Shown one piece after another: positions 46,334 to 55,794 of a stretch of 64,000 bases of DNA. A program made the translations under genes and the position numbers. Numbering within the stretch: position 1 is the first letter of the stretch; each line of letters opens with the position of its first letter. The DNA comes from GBS-DC sp037442365 (lineage in GTDB: Bacteria; Armatimonadota; Fimbriimonadia; Fimbriimonadales; GBS-DC), in NCBI GenBank assembly GCA_037442365.1, contig JBBIQK010000008.1, positions 1-64,000 of the forward strand. The letters are read 5' to 3'. A model generated the notes under the pieces. The model had not been told where the DNA came from, searched no databases, and saw only the letters and a list, made by a program, of their open reading frames with translations.

Positions 46334-47113
46334 TCAGTCGGCAGAGACCATTATATTGGCAACATCCCCGTTCCGCAGGCGCACCTGAAGTATATCGGCG
46401 CCGTCGCGGGTCTGCCAGCCAGCGATGGGGTCATCGTGCGCAATCTCGCCCTCGTTGCCGTCTCCCAGACGAATAGGTGAGCCAATACGCCCTACCAGAT
46501 CTGAAGTATAGCCCTCGACACTGACAACACAAACCTCACCCGCACGCGAATCATACAACGCCACATACCTGCCCGAGAGCGCAATCGAAGCTGTTGCGAT
46601 ATGATCGAAAAAACCAGCAGAGTATGCCCGTCCGTTGCTGTGGCGAATTATCACTTGTTCGCGTCCGTATGCGAAGTGTTTGTCGTCAGTGTATCGAACC
46701 TTGTAGACGCCACAGGCGGGCGACGAAGCGAGTAAACTTTCCAATCCGAACTCTGAGGCGACCAGTGCTGGGTAGTACGCGGTTTCGCTGGACGACGAGA
46801 AGACGCGAACGCCAAGCAACGCAACCGCCGCCAGAAGAGCCGCTACGCTCACCCACAGCCCCACCCTGAACCAGCGCTTGCGCACGGCGGCGCGCTCTGC
46901 GAGTTGCGCCTGCGTGCGCCGATTCTGTTCGTGATATTGAATCGCGCGTTCCAGACTCTCGTCAGCGACGCCCGCCTCACGGGCAATCGCACGCAGCTGC
47001 TCGACCGTGAAGGTGCTGTCCTGCAGGTTCGCCGCCAGGCGCAGAATCTCAACTGCCTCTTCAGGCGAATAACACACCTGCGCGTCAGCCGATTGCTGCT
47101 GCTCCAGAGTCAT
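46334..47113 (-). CDS. Membrane-anchored paralogue B
   Basis: A 259-residue protein of unknown function. It has a helical N-terminus (TLEQQQSADAQVCYSPEEA, then TFTVEQLRAIAREAGVADES), one membrane helix (WVSVAALLAAVALLGVRVF) and an extracytoplasmic beta-rich domain that reads like a short propeller (YVALYDSRAGEVCVVSVEGY). It is the same length as the next upstream gene, with N-termini almost identical and C-terminal domains diverged. The start at 47113 is set by alignment with that paralogue rather than the ATG at 47146. Confidence 0.65.
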   Translation of the reverse strand: MTLEQQQSADAQVCYSPEEAVEILRLAANLQDSTFTVEQLRAIAREAGVADESLERAIQYHEQNRRTQAQLAERAAVRKRWFRVGLWVSVAALLAAVALLGVRVFSSSSETAYYPALVASEFGLESLLASSPACGVYKVRYTDDKHFAYGREQVIIRHSNGRAYSAGFFDHIATASIALSGRYVALYDSRAGEVCVVSVEGYTSDLVGRIGSPIRLGDGNEGEIAHDDPIAGWQTRDGADILQVRLRNGDVANIMVSAD

Positions 47114-47157
47114 ACTGTCTGCCCCGTGTGCTTGATACTGTGCCATCCCCAGATTTC

Positions 47158-47937
47158 CTATCGCCGAACAGGCACATCAACGACCTGACCACTGTCCAGT
47201 CGTATACGCAGTCGGGGAGAAGCGCTGTCCGATTCCCAACCCACAATCGGGTTGCCGCCCGCGATCGTTCCCACGAACTGGTTCCCGACTACAAGCGGCT
47301 CGCCGCTGCGCCCGATGCGCTGAAGGGCTTGACCACTCAACTCAACCACCCATATCTCACCCGTTGCCGAGTCGTAGAGCGCCACACGAGAGGCATAGGG
47401 TGCAAATGAAGCAAAAGACACCCGCTGGAACTCGGCGCCGACCACATACTCGTCCCCGAAACGGCTGCGGATTACCACCCGCTGCGCGTGCCCCTGCCCT
47501 GAGGACAGAGCGTTCACACGATAGACTGCGTAGCTGCTGGAGGAGGCAAGCAGATCGCCCAGACCATAGGAGGTTTGCGTGGTCGCCTCGAAAGACTGCG
47601 GCGTGGTTGCAACGACCCAGAAACCAGCGAGCGCGACAACGCCAAGTATCACGGACAGCACGAATCCAGCGGCAGCCAGTCCTAACCATTTGAGCAGCCG
47701 CTTGCGTTTGAGGCGCGCCTGCGCCTCCTGCGCGACTTGTATACGCCCCTGCTCGTGCTGTTCAATCGCGCGCTCCAGATTCTCGTCGGCGACGCCCGCC
47801 TCGCGGGCAATCGCGCGCAACTGCTCGACCGTGAAGGTGCTGTCCTGCAGGTTCGCCGCCCGACGCAGAATCTCGCCCGCCTCTTCGGGCGAATAGCGCG
47901 CCTGCGCGTCAGCCGATTGCTGTTGCTCCAGCGCCAT
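47158..47937 (-). CDS. Membrane-anchored paralogue A
   Basis: A 259-residue protein of the same family as its downstream neighbour. Parts in order are a helical N-terminus (ALEQQQSADAQARYSPEEAG, TFTVEQLRAIAREAGVADEN), a membrane helix (GLAAAGFVLSVILGVVALAG) and an external domain (RVALYDSATGEIWVVELSGQ, then FVGTIAGGNPIVGWESD). The N-terminus resembles a helical regulatory module (about 60 residues) repeated in both proteins. Promoter and ribosome binding site (AGGGGAA) are clear. Function is unknown; a membrane sensor or anti-sigma-like role is conceivable but not shown. Confidence 0.65.
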   Translation of the reverse strand: MALEQQQSADAQARYSPEEAGEILRRAANLQDSTFTVEQLRAIAREAGVADENLERAIEQHEQGRIQVAQEAQARLKRKRLLKWLGLAAAGFVLSVILGVVALAGFWVVATTPQSFEATTQTSYGLGDLLASSSSYAVYRVNALSSGQGHAQRVVIRSRFGDEYVVGAEFQRVSFASFAPYASRVALYDSATGEIWVVELSGQALQRIGRSGEPLVVGNQFVGTIAGGNPIVGWESDSASPRLRIRLDSGQVVDVPVRR

Positions 47938-47955
47938 ACAGTTTCCCCTGCCCTT

Positions 47956-47961
47956 ATTATA
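47956..47961 (-). promoter_or_regulatory. -10 box TATAAT (paralogue pair)
   Basis: TATAAT on the minus strand lies 18 nt before the ATG at 47937, with AGGGGAA between. This is one of three boxes here not preceded by GG. Confidence 0.65.
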
Positions 47962-48048
47962 CTACTGCTTCCCCCAATTTCCTGCAACGGTGAATAAACC
48001 CAGCAGGAATGGTTTTCGCGCGTCGAATATAGAGTGCAGGGTGATTGT

Positions 48049-51000
48049 ATGGTCTGGCGCAAGGTTGCACATATCGCGCTTGGATGCGCACTGTTGATAG
48101 GCTTCCAGCTCTACGGGATTGCAGGGCTGGTGCAGAACGAACCGCCGCGCGGCAGTGTGTTTGGCGTCGCTTACTCCGAACGCACTCTGAACCCGCTCCC
48201 GAAAACCTATGTCCGCCTCTATCTGCAGGAGCCGCTGGGACAGTCCAGGGCCTCCGAACCGCCCGCCGCTGAACCCCCGCCTGAGGCGCCTCAGGAGATG
48301 TCCTCCCGCCGTCAGGGATGGGATGATGCTTGGCTCGAGTGGTACGAGTGCGGCTATAGCGGCGAACCTGACGGGCGCACCTGGGAAGTGATTGCCGACA
48401 GGGAAGGACGCTTCCAGTTGCGCGGCATCCCCACAGGGGTCTACACCGTCGAAGCGAACAGCAGATGGCACACGCTCTACGATCCGCAGGACTATCCTTA
48501 CGAACCCGATCGGAAAATGCGCGTGGTGGTGCGCGAGGGGGGACGCGCTGAACTGGAGCTTGCCCTCAAGCCGCCTAAGCCGTTTCTGGAGCTGATTCAC
48601 CCGCAGGCGGTCTACTACCCCGGTGAACTGCTGCGCGTCGGCTTGCGCGGCTTCAACGACGACGAGAGCATCCGCCTGAACTTCTACAAGGTGCGCCTCA
48701 GCGCCTCAGATGCGGCGCCTGTTGGATTGTATCGCTTTCTCGAGAGTACGCGGTACGGGTGGTGGCAGACCGACCAGAGGCTGACGCACGAGTTGAACGC
48801 CTACAGGCAACATCTGGAGCGTCTTGAATCGCGCGAGACGCCCATTCGCGGGCGCGACCCCGAAGGCGTGTTCACCCAGTATGTGGAGCTGCCCCAGCAG
48901 TCTGAAGGCGCGTACCTGCTGGAGGCGCAGTCGGGACCGAACCGCCAAATTGCGCTGGTGGTAATCTCCTCCATCGGCGTCGTGTCGAAAGTCAGCGACG
49001 AGGCGACCGAGCTGTGGTGTACCGACCTGCGCACGGGGCAACCAATCGCAAATGTCGGTGTTCGCGTGTATCGGGAGGTCAGCGTTGGCGCGAATGAATC
49101 GCCGCCTCGCTCCGAAACGCGCATGATTGCCGAGGCGCGCGCCAATCGCGATGGGCTGGCGCGTCTGGGGCGCGTGGCGTCCTATGAAAACGACGGATAC
49201 AACCGAACACTCGTCGCCGTGTATTCCCCGCGCACGGGTAATGTCGTTCACTGGGGCAACCTATTGGTCGCCTCATGGAGCAACCCGCGCACGGGCGAAC
49301 CGCGCACGGGCGCGCTCTACACCGACCGCCCCATCTACCGCCCCGGACACACGGTTCACTTCAAGGGCGTCGCGCGGCTGGGCAAGATGACCGCCTACCG
49401 CCTGCCGCCGCCCAACACGCCCGTGCGAATCACGGTGCTGAACCCCCGCGACGAGGTGATCTACGAAGCGCGCACAGCGACCAACTCAATGGGCGCGTTT
49501 GCGGGCAGCTTCCCGACATCCCCTGAAGCCGAGATGGGCTACTACACTATTCGTGCGCAGGTGGGCGACCTCGGCGTGGTGGAACAGTGGGTTCCCCTCA
49601 GTGCGTACCGCAAACCGACCTACCGTATCACCCTCAAGCCCGACCGCGAGCTTTACATGCCCGACGAGACCGTGCGCATCCCCATCCAGACTGAATACTA
49701 CTTCGGAATGCCTGTGCCGAATACGCAGCTGACCTACACCATCTATCGCCGCGAGGCGTGGCGCTGGTGGAGCGACCAGGCTTACGACGCCCAGCCCGTA
49801 GAGGAAGACGAACTGTCCGAGGACGCCGCTGAGGGGTGGGATTACAGCGCCGCGTATGCAGGTCAGGTGATTGCTACGGGCGAACTCACGACCGACGCGG
49901 CGGGGCGGGCGACCCTCACCCTGCGGGCAAGCGACCTGCTGACGGACGCCAGCCCAACCGCTTCCTTCCTTGACGCGGCGAGCACCAGCTACGAATATAC
50001 CGTAGAGGTGTACGCGCTCTCGGAGGGTTGGGAGGGCGCAAAGGGACGCGCCTCGTTCGAGGTTGCCCCCTCCGTGTGGGAGGCGCGCCTGCAATCAGAG
50101 CGTGAGTTCGGCGACGCGGGAACCGTCTATCGCTACCGCGTGCGACTGATCGACCGACGCACGGGCGCGCCGGTGCAGGCGGCGCTGCAGTGGCAGGCGG
50201 CGACCTACCTGCTGGCGGGCGACCGCAGGCGCATCGCCGAGCAACATCAGGGCACGCTCCGAACGGACGCGCAGGGCTACGCCGCCTTCGAGTTCACGCC
50301 TGAAACAGGAGGCGACTGGGAGATTACGCTGAAGGCGCGCGACGCACAGGGCTACCTGGTGGACGCGCGTCATCTGCTGTGGGTGTGGGATGACGCCTAC
50401 GCGCCGCAGTGGGATGCCCACGCGCGCGACGCCAACGCGCTGGAGGCGCGCCTGCAGAAGCGCGTCTACGAACCGGGCGAACAGGTGGAGCTGGCGCTAC
50501 GCACTCCGCATCGCGACGCCGTGTTCTACATCACCCTCGAGGGCGAACGCCTCTACCATTCGCAAGTAGTCCGAGCGCAGGGCGCGCTCACCCGCGTGCG
50601 CCTGCCCATTACCCGCGAGCAAATCCCCAACGCCTTCGTCTCCGTGTGTATGGTGCGCGACAAGCAGCTGGTGCAACGCCAGCTGGAGTATCGCGTCGGT
50701 AGACGGCTGGGCGCGATGCGCGTGCAGATTCAGACCGACAAGCCGCGCTATGAACCCGGCGAAACGATGCAGGTGCGCCTGCAAACGGCTGATGCGCAGG
50801 GCAACCCCGTGCCCGCCGAACTCTCGCTGGCGGTGGTGGACGAGGCGATTTACGCCATCCGTGAGGACGACCCCGCCGCCGTGCGCAGGGCGTTCTACAG
50901 TCGGCGCTGGAACAGGGTGAATACGGACTTTTCCGCCGTGTGGCTTGCGCTGCAGGGCGACAAGGGCGAAACGGAGAATATTCGGCGCGACTTCCGCGAC

Positions 51001-53211
51001 ACCGCCTTCTGGCTGCCCATCGTGCGTACCGATGCGCGCGGCGGGGCGACCGTGCGCGTGCGCCTGCCCGACAACATCACCGAGTGGCGACTGACTGCAA
51101 TCGCGCACACAACGGACACGCGAATCGGCTACGCCCGCGCGCAGGTCAAAGCCGCGAAAGACCTGACGGCGCGCCTGCGCCTGCCCATGTGGCTGGTGGA
51201 GGGCGATCGCACGGAAATTAACGCGATTCTGAGCAACGACACCGACCAGCCGCGCGAGGTGGAGGTCGAGCTGCGTGCGCCCGACGGCGTGCGGCGACAG
51301 ATTGCCCGCGTGCCCGCCCGCAACTCCGTCGCCCTGCGCTGGGACTACACCCCCAGCGCGCTGGGCGAGCAGAAGTTTGTGCTGATTGCCCGTGAGCGCA
51401 ACGGACGCCTGCGCGATGCCGAAGCGCGCACCCTGCTGGTCAAGCCGCTGAGCCTGACCGAGACCGACAGCCGCGCCGTCGCGCTGAACGCGGAACGCAC
51501 GCTGACGCTCACCATGCACGCGGACGCGCTCCCCGAACGCGCCGCGCTGACCCTGCGCAGCTTCCCCAGCGTAAGCGCAATCGCCGTCGAGAGCCTGCCC
51601 TACCTGCTCGACTATCCCTACGGCTGCGTGGAGCAGACCGTGAGCCGATTCGTGCCCGCTCTGCTGACGCTGCAGGCGGCGAAGCAGCTTGAATTGCCCC
51701 TCGACGAGGCGACCCGACGCAAAATCGATGAAATTACTCAGCAGTCGCTACAACGCCTCCAGCGGATGCAGTGCGCCGACGGCGGCTGGGGCTGGTGGCA
51801 GGACCGTGAGTCGTCGGCGTGGACAACCGCCTATGCCGTGTGGGGCTTGCACACCGCGAAGCAGGCGGGCGTATCCGTGCCCGAAACGATGTACCAGCGC
51901 GGCGTGCAGGCGCTGGCGCGACACGCCGAGGAGATGCTCAATCACCTCCTGAACCGCAAGGATGGGGATACCAGCGCGCCGACGCACGACGCGCTTCTGG
52001 TGCTGCAGACCCTCGCGCAGACAAATGCCCCTCCGCCCGCGCGGCTGAACGCCCCCCAGCCGATGGCGCAGTGGGTCGAGTGGGCAACGCAGCCCCGCAC
52101 GCCGAATAGCGAGGATTACATCCCCCCTGAATGGATGCAACCTTATCGCGCGACGCTGGCGCGCATCCTGCTGCACTGGCGCGACCTACCCGACACCCGG
52201 GCGCACCTGCAACGGCTCTGGGAAGCCATGCAACGCGACGCCCTCGAAGACCGCAGCCATATCGACTGGTCGCCCAACCGCACGGACGACCCCTACGACA
52301 GGTGGTCTTACGCCTGGTACGAGGCGGAGACGCAAGCGGAAATCCTGCTCACACTGCTGGAGGCGCGCCCGCTGGCAGAGGCGCTGTTTGGCAGCCTGCC
52401 GCGCTACGAGCAGCTGTTGGGCAAGACCGCCGTGGGGCTGGCGCTGGGCTACCGCAATCAGGCGTGGTACTCCAGCCGCGACACGGCGCGCGCGGTGGAG
52501 GCGCTGCTGGCGTACAGCGTGCGCTACGAACGCGACAGCGCGCTCGAGGGCGCCTACGAAGTGTGGCTGAATGGGCAACGGGTGCGCACAATCACCGTGC
52601 AGGCGCAGGGCGCGCGACGAGTCGCCCAGACGCTGCGTCTGACGGGCTTGCCATGGCGCAGGGGCGAGAACACGCTCCTGCTGCGCCCCACGCGCGGCGC
52701 GCCGCTGATTAGCCTGACGCTCGAACAGCCGCGTAAGCTCAGCTTCCAGCACGCCGACGCGCCCACAGGACCGCTGAAGCTGCGCGTCTACCGTGTGGAA
52801 CGCCCCGCCGAGATGACGACGCCAGGCGAGCGGCTGCGTCCCCTGCGCTCAGGCGACACAGTGCGCACAGGCGACCTGCTGCGCATCGATGTCGTCGCCC
52901 GCATGCCGCAGAAGGTCTCGCGCCTCGACTACACCGTGCTGGAGACGCCCTTCCCCGCAGGCTGCGCCCCGTTCGACACCGAGGCGTTCTACACCAGCTG
53001 GTGGTGGGACTACGCTCATGAGGAGGTGCGCGACGATCGCGCCGTCGCCTTCCGCAGTCGCTGGCAACGCGGCGACGAGTATCGCTACACTCTGCTCGTG
53101 CGCGCCGAGTCGCCGGGCGAGTATACTTTATTACCAGCGCACCTGTGGGGGATGTATGCGCCGTTTCAGGCGCACAGCAACCCATTCCGAATCCGAATCG
53201 CTGCGAGGTGA
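48049..53211 (+). CDS. Bacterial alpha-2-macroglobulin
   Basis: A 1720-residue exported protein of the alpha-2-macroglobulin family, which traps foreign proteases. The N-terminal membrane segment is followed by carboxypeptidase-regulatory-like and macroglobulin beta domains (ALYTDRPIYRPGHTVHFKG is the MG hallmark), a bait-like region, and the conserved AFWLPIVRTDARGGATVRV and RLPDNITEWRLTAIAHT block. The thioester motif YPYGCVEQTVSRF has Cys1193 and a Gln three residues later, so the covalent trap is intact. The helical thioester domain and receptor-like tail follow. The usual partner penicillin-binding protein PbpC is not nearby; a TPR gene starts 5 nt after it instead. Confidence 0.92.
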   Translation: MVWRKVAHIALGCALLIGFQLYGIAGLVQNEPPRGSVFGVAYSERTLNPLPKTYVRLYLQEPLGQSRASEPPAAEPPPEAPQEMSSRRQGWDDAWLEWYECGYSGEPDGRTWEVIADREGRFQLRGIPTGVYTVEANSRWHTLYDPQDYPYEPDRKMRVVVREGGRAELELALKPPKPFLELIHPQAVYYPGELLRVGLRGFNDDESIRLNFYKVRLSASDAAPVGLYRFLESTRYGWWQTDQRLTHELNAYRQHLERLESRETPIRGRDPEGVFTQYVELPQQSEGAYLLEAQSGPNRQIALVVISSIGVVSKVSDEATELWCTDLRTGQPIANVGVRVYREVSVGANESPPRSETRMIAEARANRDGLARLGRVASYENDGYNRTLVAVYSPRTGNVVHWGNLLVASWSNPRTGEPRTGALYTDRPIYRPGHTVHFKGVARLGKMTAYRLPPPNTPVRITVLNPRDEVIYEARTATNSMGAFAGSFPTSPEAEMGYYTIRAQVGDLGVVEQWVPLSAYRKPTYRITLKPDRELYMPDETVRIPIQTEYYFGMPVPNTQLTYTIYRREAWRWWSDQAYDAQPVEEDELSEDAAEGWDYSAAYAGQVIATGELTTDAAGRATLTLRASDLLTDASPTASFLDAASTSYEYTVEVYALSEGWEGAKGRASFEVAPSVWEARLQSEREFGDAGTVYRYRVRLIDRRTGAPVQAALQWQAATYLLAGDRRRIAEQHQGTLRTDAQGYAAFEFTPETGGDWEITLKARDAQGYLVDARHLLWVWDDAYAPQWDAHARDANALEARLQKRVYEPGEQVELALRTPHRDAVFYITLEGERLYHSQVVRAQGALTRVRLPITREQIPNAFVSVCMVRDKQLVQRQLEYRVGRRLGAMRVQIQTDKPRYEPGETMQVRLQTADAQGNPVPAELSLAVVDEAIYAIREDDPAAVRRAFYSRRWNRVNTDFSAVWLALQGDKGETENIRRDFRDTAFWLPIVRTDARGGATVRVRLPDNITEWRLTAIAHTTDTRIGYARAQVKAAKDLTARLRLPMWLVEGDRTEINAILSNDTDQPREVEVELRAPDGVRRQIARVPARNSVALRWDYTPSALGEQKFVLIARERNGRLRDAEARTLLVKPLSLTETDSRAVALNAERTLTLTMHADALPERAALTLRSFPSVSAIAVESLPYLLDYPYGCVEQTVSRFVPALLTLQAAKQLELPLDEATRRKIDEITQQSLQRLQRMQCADGGWGWWQDRESSAWTTAYAVWGLHTAKQAGVSVPETMYQRGVQALARHAEEMLNHLLNRKDGDTSAPTHDALLVLQTLAQTNAPPPARLNAPQPMAQWVEWATQPRTPNSEDYIPPEWMQPYRATLARILLHWRDLPDTRAHLQRLWEAMQRDALEDRSHIDWSPNRTDDPYDRWSYAWYEAETQAEILLTLLEARPLAEALFGSLPRYEQLLGKTAVGLALGYRNQAWYSSRDTARAVEALLAYSVRYERDSALEGAYEVWLNGQRVRTITVQAQGARRVAQTLRLTGLPWRRGENTLLLRPTRGAPLISLTLEQPRKLSFQHADAPTGPLKLRVYRVERPAEMTTPGERLRPLRSGDTVRTGDLLRIDVVARMPQKVSRLDYTVLETPFPAGCAPFDTEAFYTSWWWDYAHEEVRDDRAVAFRSRWQRGDEYRYTLLVRAESPGEYTLLPAHLWGMYAPFQAHSNPFRIRIAAR

Positions 53212-53216
53212 GAACA

Positions 53217-54962
53217 ATGCGACAACACTGGGAACGCTACCGATGGCTTGGCTGGCTGCTTATGCCCGTAGTGGGCAGTCTGCTGTTGATTCTCGCGCCG
53301 TGGGTGGTGCAGGAACTGCGCCCCATCCATTCCAGCGCGCTCTTTCGGGAGGCGCGGGTGGAGCTGGCGGCGCAGCAACATCTCTGGCATCGAGTGCACG
53401 GCGCGGCGCTCTATGTGCGCGCGCTGACACGCGCGGGCGAGATTCAGCAAGCGATTGAATTCGTGGACGCCCTGCCTCCCGCAATCAAGCCTCCCGTGCA
53501 GCACGAGTTCATCCATGCGCTCATTGCTGCTGGCGCGCTGGATCTCGCGCTGGAACGCGCCCGCGAACAAATCACACCGATCAACTACAAACTCCCCTGG
53601 CAATCGTATGAAGAGCCAGAGTCGCTCTACGGGTATCTCGCCAGCGAACTGATAGAGGCGGGACGCTACGAAGACGCCCTGCAAGCCATCCGCTGGGCAT
53701 GCCAGAAAGAGTCGGGCAACATGTACGAGACCGCTTACCTGCTGATTGCGCGTCGAGCGGTTCAGGCGGGTCAGATGGACACTGCCCTCCGCGCGCTGGA
53801 GCATGCGCCTGCGCATCGTGCCTTTGGAGAGACGCTCCTTGTGGTGAACGCCCTGCTGCAACGCAGTCAACCTGCGCGCGCCCTGAACTTCCTGAACCGC
53901 CAGATGAAGCGACTGGAGCAAAAAGACGATGATCTCGTCGAGCTGCCGCCTGCGCTGGAAGCCGCTGTGCAGCACGCATCGACTCTGGCGCGCGCGGGGC
54001 GCACGAACGACGCCGCCCAGCACGCTGAGCAGACCCTGCGCCGCTACCTGCGCGCGCATACCCAGCAGACGATTAATTTCGACGCCCTGTATACGCTCGC
54101 TGTGCGCTTCACTGAATGCCTGCCCGCGGAAACCATGCGGCGCATCCTCGACCGACTGCCGACCGACGCCTACGAATGCGCCGAGACACACCTGCGCGGC
54201 GGCTACCTGCAGGGGCTGGTGAACACAAGGCGCTGGGGTGCGCTGACCGCTGCGCGAAAACGCGACAGCGACTTCGAAATCAGAGGAATCCCGTCGCACT
54301 GGATTGTCGTTGCGGGGCTGCTTCAGGAAGGCAGAGTGTCGGAGGCGCGCACGCTGACTCGCAAAGACCCCGAATCGGACCGCGCACGCTGGGTGCAATC
54401 CCAGCTGCAACAGCTTCGGCAAAAGTACCCGACGATATCCCCCGAGACGCAGCGCGCCCTTGAACGAATCGCGCGCCAGTGGGTGGTGCAGTACGAATTT
54501 CTGGAACCGGACTTCGTAGACGCGCTGGCGCTGGGGATTGTGGCGTCTGGCTCGGAGCGATTCTTTCGGGACGCAGCGCAGGTAATACGCTGGACCGACT
54601 CTGCCAATCCTCATATAACCAACGCGCCTTTTGTGTTCCAATCCGCGTACTATCTGGGGCTGGACAACCCTGCGCTTGACGAGTTGATACGTGGGACTGA
54701 CCCGGAGGAAGTCTACTGGGTTTACGGCGTCGCGGCGGTGGCGCAGGCGGGACGGCTCGAACAGGCGGAAGCGCTGCTGCAACGGGCGGGTCGCCTGTCC
54801 GACTCAGACGCGGCGACCTATCGCGCGGGGTACGCGATTGGGCTGGCGAAGCGCGGGCGCTACCGCGAGGCGGTACGGATGGCGCGCGGACTGCCCTACG
54901 CGGGGCATCGAGTCTTCGCGCTTGCCAACATCGCCGCCGAGCTGAAAAAACAGGGGATGTGA
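53217..54962 (+). CDS. Membrane-anchored TPR-like protein
   Basis: A 581-residue protein with an N-terminal membrane anchor (WLGWLLMPVVGSLLLILAPW) and a long helical-repeat region outside the membrane. Repeats are visible as YVRALTRAGEIQQAIEFVDA, LIARRAVQAGQMDTALRALE and VAAVAQAGRLEQAEALLQRA, spaced like TPR units. TPR proteins usually hold partners together. It is 5 nt downstream of the alpha-2-macroglobulin gene with its own GAGGTGA site, so the two are probably co-produced in the periplasm. Specific function is unknown. Confidence 0.72.
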   Translation: MRQHWERYRWLGWLLMPVVGSLLLILAPWVVQELRPIHSSALFREARVELAAQQHLWHRVHGAALYVRALTRAGEIQQAIEFVDALPPAIKPPVQHEFIHALIAAGALDLALERAREQITPINYKLPWQSYEEPESLYGYLASELIEAGRYEDALQAIRWACQKESGNMYETAYLLIARRAVQAGQMDTALRALEHAPAHRAFGETLLVVNALLQRSQPARALNFLNRQMKRLEQKDDDLVELPPALEAAVQHASTLARAGRTNDAAQHAEQTLRRYLRAHTQQTINFDALYTLAVRFTECLPAETMRRILDRLPTDAYECAETHLRGGYLQGLVNTRRWGALTAARKRDSDFEIRGIPSHWIVVAGLLQEGRVSEARTLTRKDPESDRARWVQSQLQQLRQKYPTISPETQRALERIARQWVVQYEFLEPDFVDALALGIVASGSERFFRDAAQVIRWTDSANPHITNAPFVFQSAYYLGLDNPALDELIRGTDPEEVYWVYGVAAVAQAGRLEQAEALLQRAGRLSDSDAATYRAGYAIGLAKRGRYREAVRMARGLPYAGHRVFALANIAAELKKQGM

Positions 54963-54999
54963 AGCGGGAAAACCGAACCGCCTGTCGAATCGGCAGGCT

Positions 55000-55794
55000 A
55001 TGAAACTCGCCTGTCAGGAAGGTCTTGTGCCCGGCAACAGCCTGCCGGAGCGCCTGGAGCGGCTCGCCGCGTGGGGCTACGAGGGCATCGAGTTCTGGGG
55101 CGGCGGCGTCAAGGAGCGCGTCGCCGAAATCCAGAGCGCGTTGCGCAATAGCCCTGTGCGCGCCAGCACCATCTGCGCGGGGTTTCGCGGCTGCCTGCTC
55201 GACGCCGACCCCAGCCAGCGCGCCCTCGCGATGCAGGACATCCGTGAGTTGCTCTTCGTCGCGGGCGACATCGGCGCCGTCGGGCTGATTGTCGTGCCCA
55301 TCTTCGGCGCGCCGCGCCTCCCCGACCTCAGCCCGCTCGCGACGCCCGAACCACTGGAGCGCGACCTGCTGCTCAAGCTGCTCGAAGACCTGCTCCAGAC
55401 TGCCGAGAAAGCAGGCGCGCACATCCTGCTGGAACCGCTCAACCGCTACGAAACGCACTTCCTGCGCCGACTGGAGCAGGCGGCAAGCCTGTGCGACGCG
55501 CTGCCCCATCCCCACCTGAAGCTGATGGCGGACTTTTTCCACATGAGCATCGAGGAGGCGGACATTCCCGCCGCGCTGCGCGCCGCAGGCAACCATCTCG
55601 CGCATGTGCATCTGGCAGACAGCAACCGCCTGCTGCCCGGGCAGGGGCACACCGACTTTCGCAGCGGATTCGCCGCCCTGCGCGCGATGGGCTACACGGG
55701 CTACATGGCGCTGGAGTGCGGCGTCGCGGGCGACCCACTCGTCGAGCTGCCGAAAGCCGCCGCCTACCTCAGGGAGCAGATGGCGGCGGGCTGA
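55000..55794 (+). CDS. Xylose-isomerase-like TIM barrel protein
   Basis: A 264-residue sugar isomerase/epimerase of the AP-endonuclease-2 fold. The barrel strands begin LACQEGLVPGNSLPERLERL. Metal-site residues are visible in ILLEPLNRYETHF (Glu), LMADFFHMSIEEAD (Asp, His), VHLADSNRLLPGQGHTDF (Asp, His) and YMALECGV (Glu). It could be a hydroxypyruvate isomerase, tagatose/inosose epimerase or similar. A second Gfo/Idh oxidoreductase lies nearby, a frequent partner in sugar and inositol catabolism. It overlaps the convergent membrane protein gene by 26 nt. Confidence 0.87.
   Translation: MKLACQEGLVPGNSLPERLERLAAWGYEGIEFWGGGVKERVAEIQSALRNSPVRASTICAGFRGCLLDADPSQRALAMQDIRELLFVAGDIGAVGLIVVPIFGAPRLPDLSPLATPEPLERDLLLKLLEDLLQTAEKAGAHILLEPLNRYETHFLRRLEQAASLCDALPHPHLKLMADFFHMSIEEADIPAALRAAGNHLAHVHLADSNRLLPGQGHTDFRSGFAALRAMGYTGYMALECGVAGDPLVELPKAAAYLREQMAAG

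Noticed and set aside
53166..54782. A 538-residue minus-strand open frame over the TPR gene
   Set aside because: Antisense shadow with no motifs; the plus frame has a signal anchor, a ribosome binding site and TPR-like periodicity.
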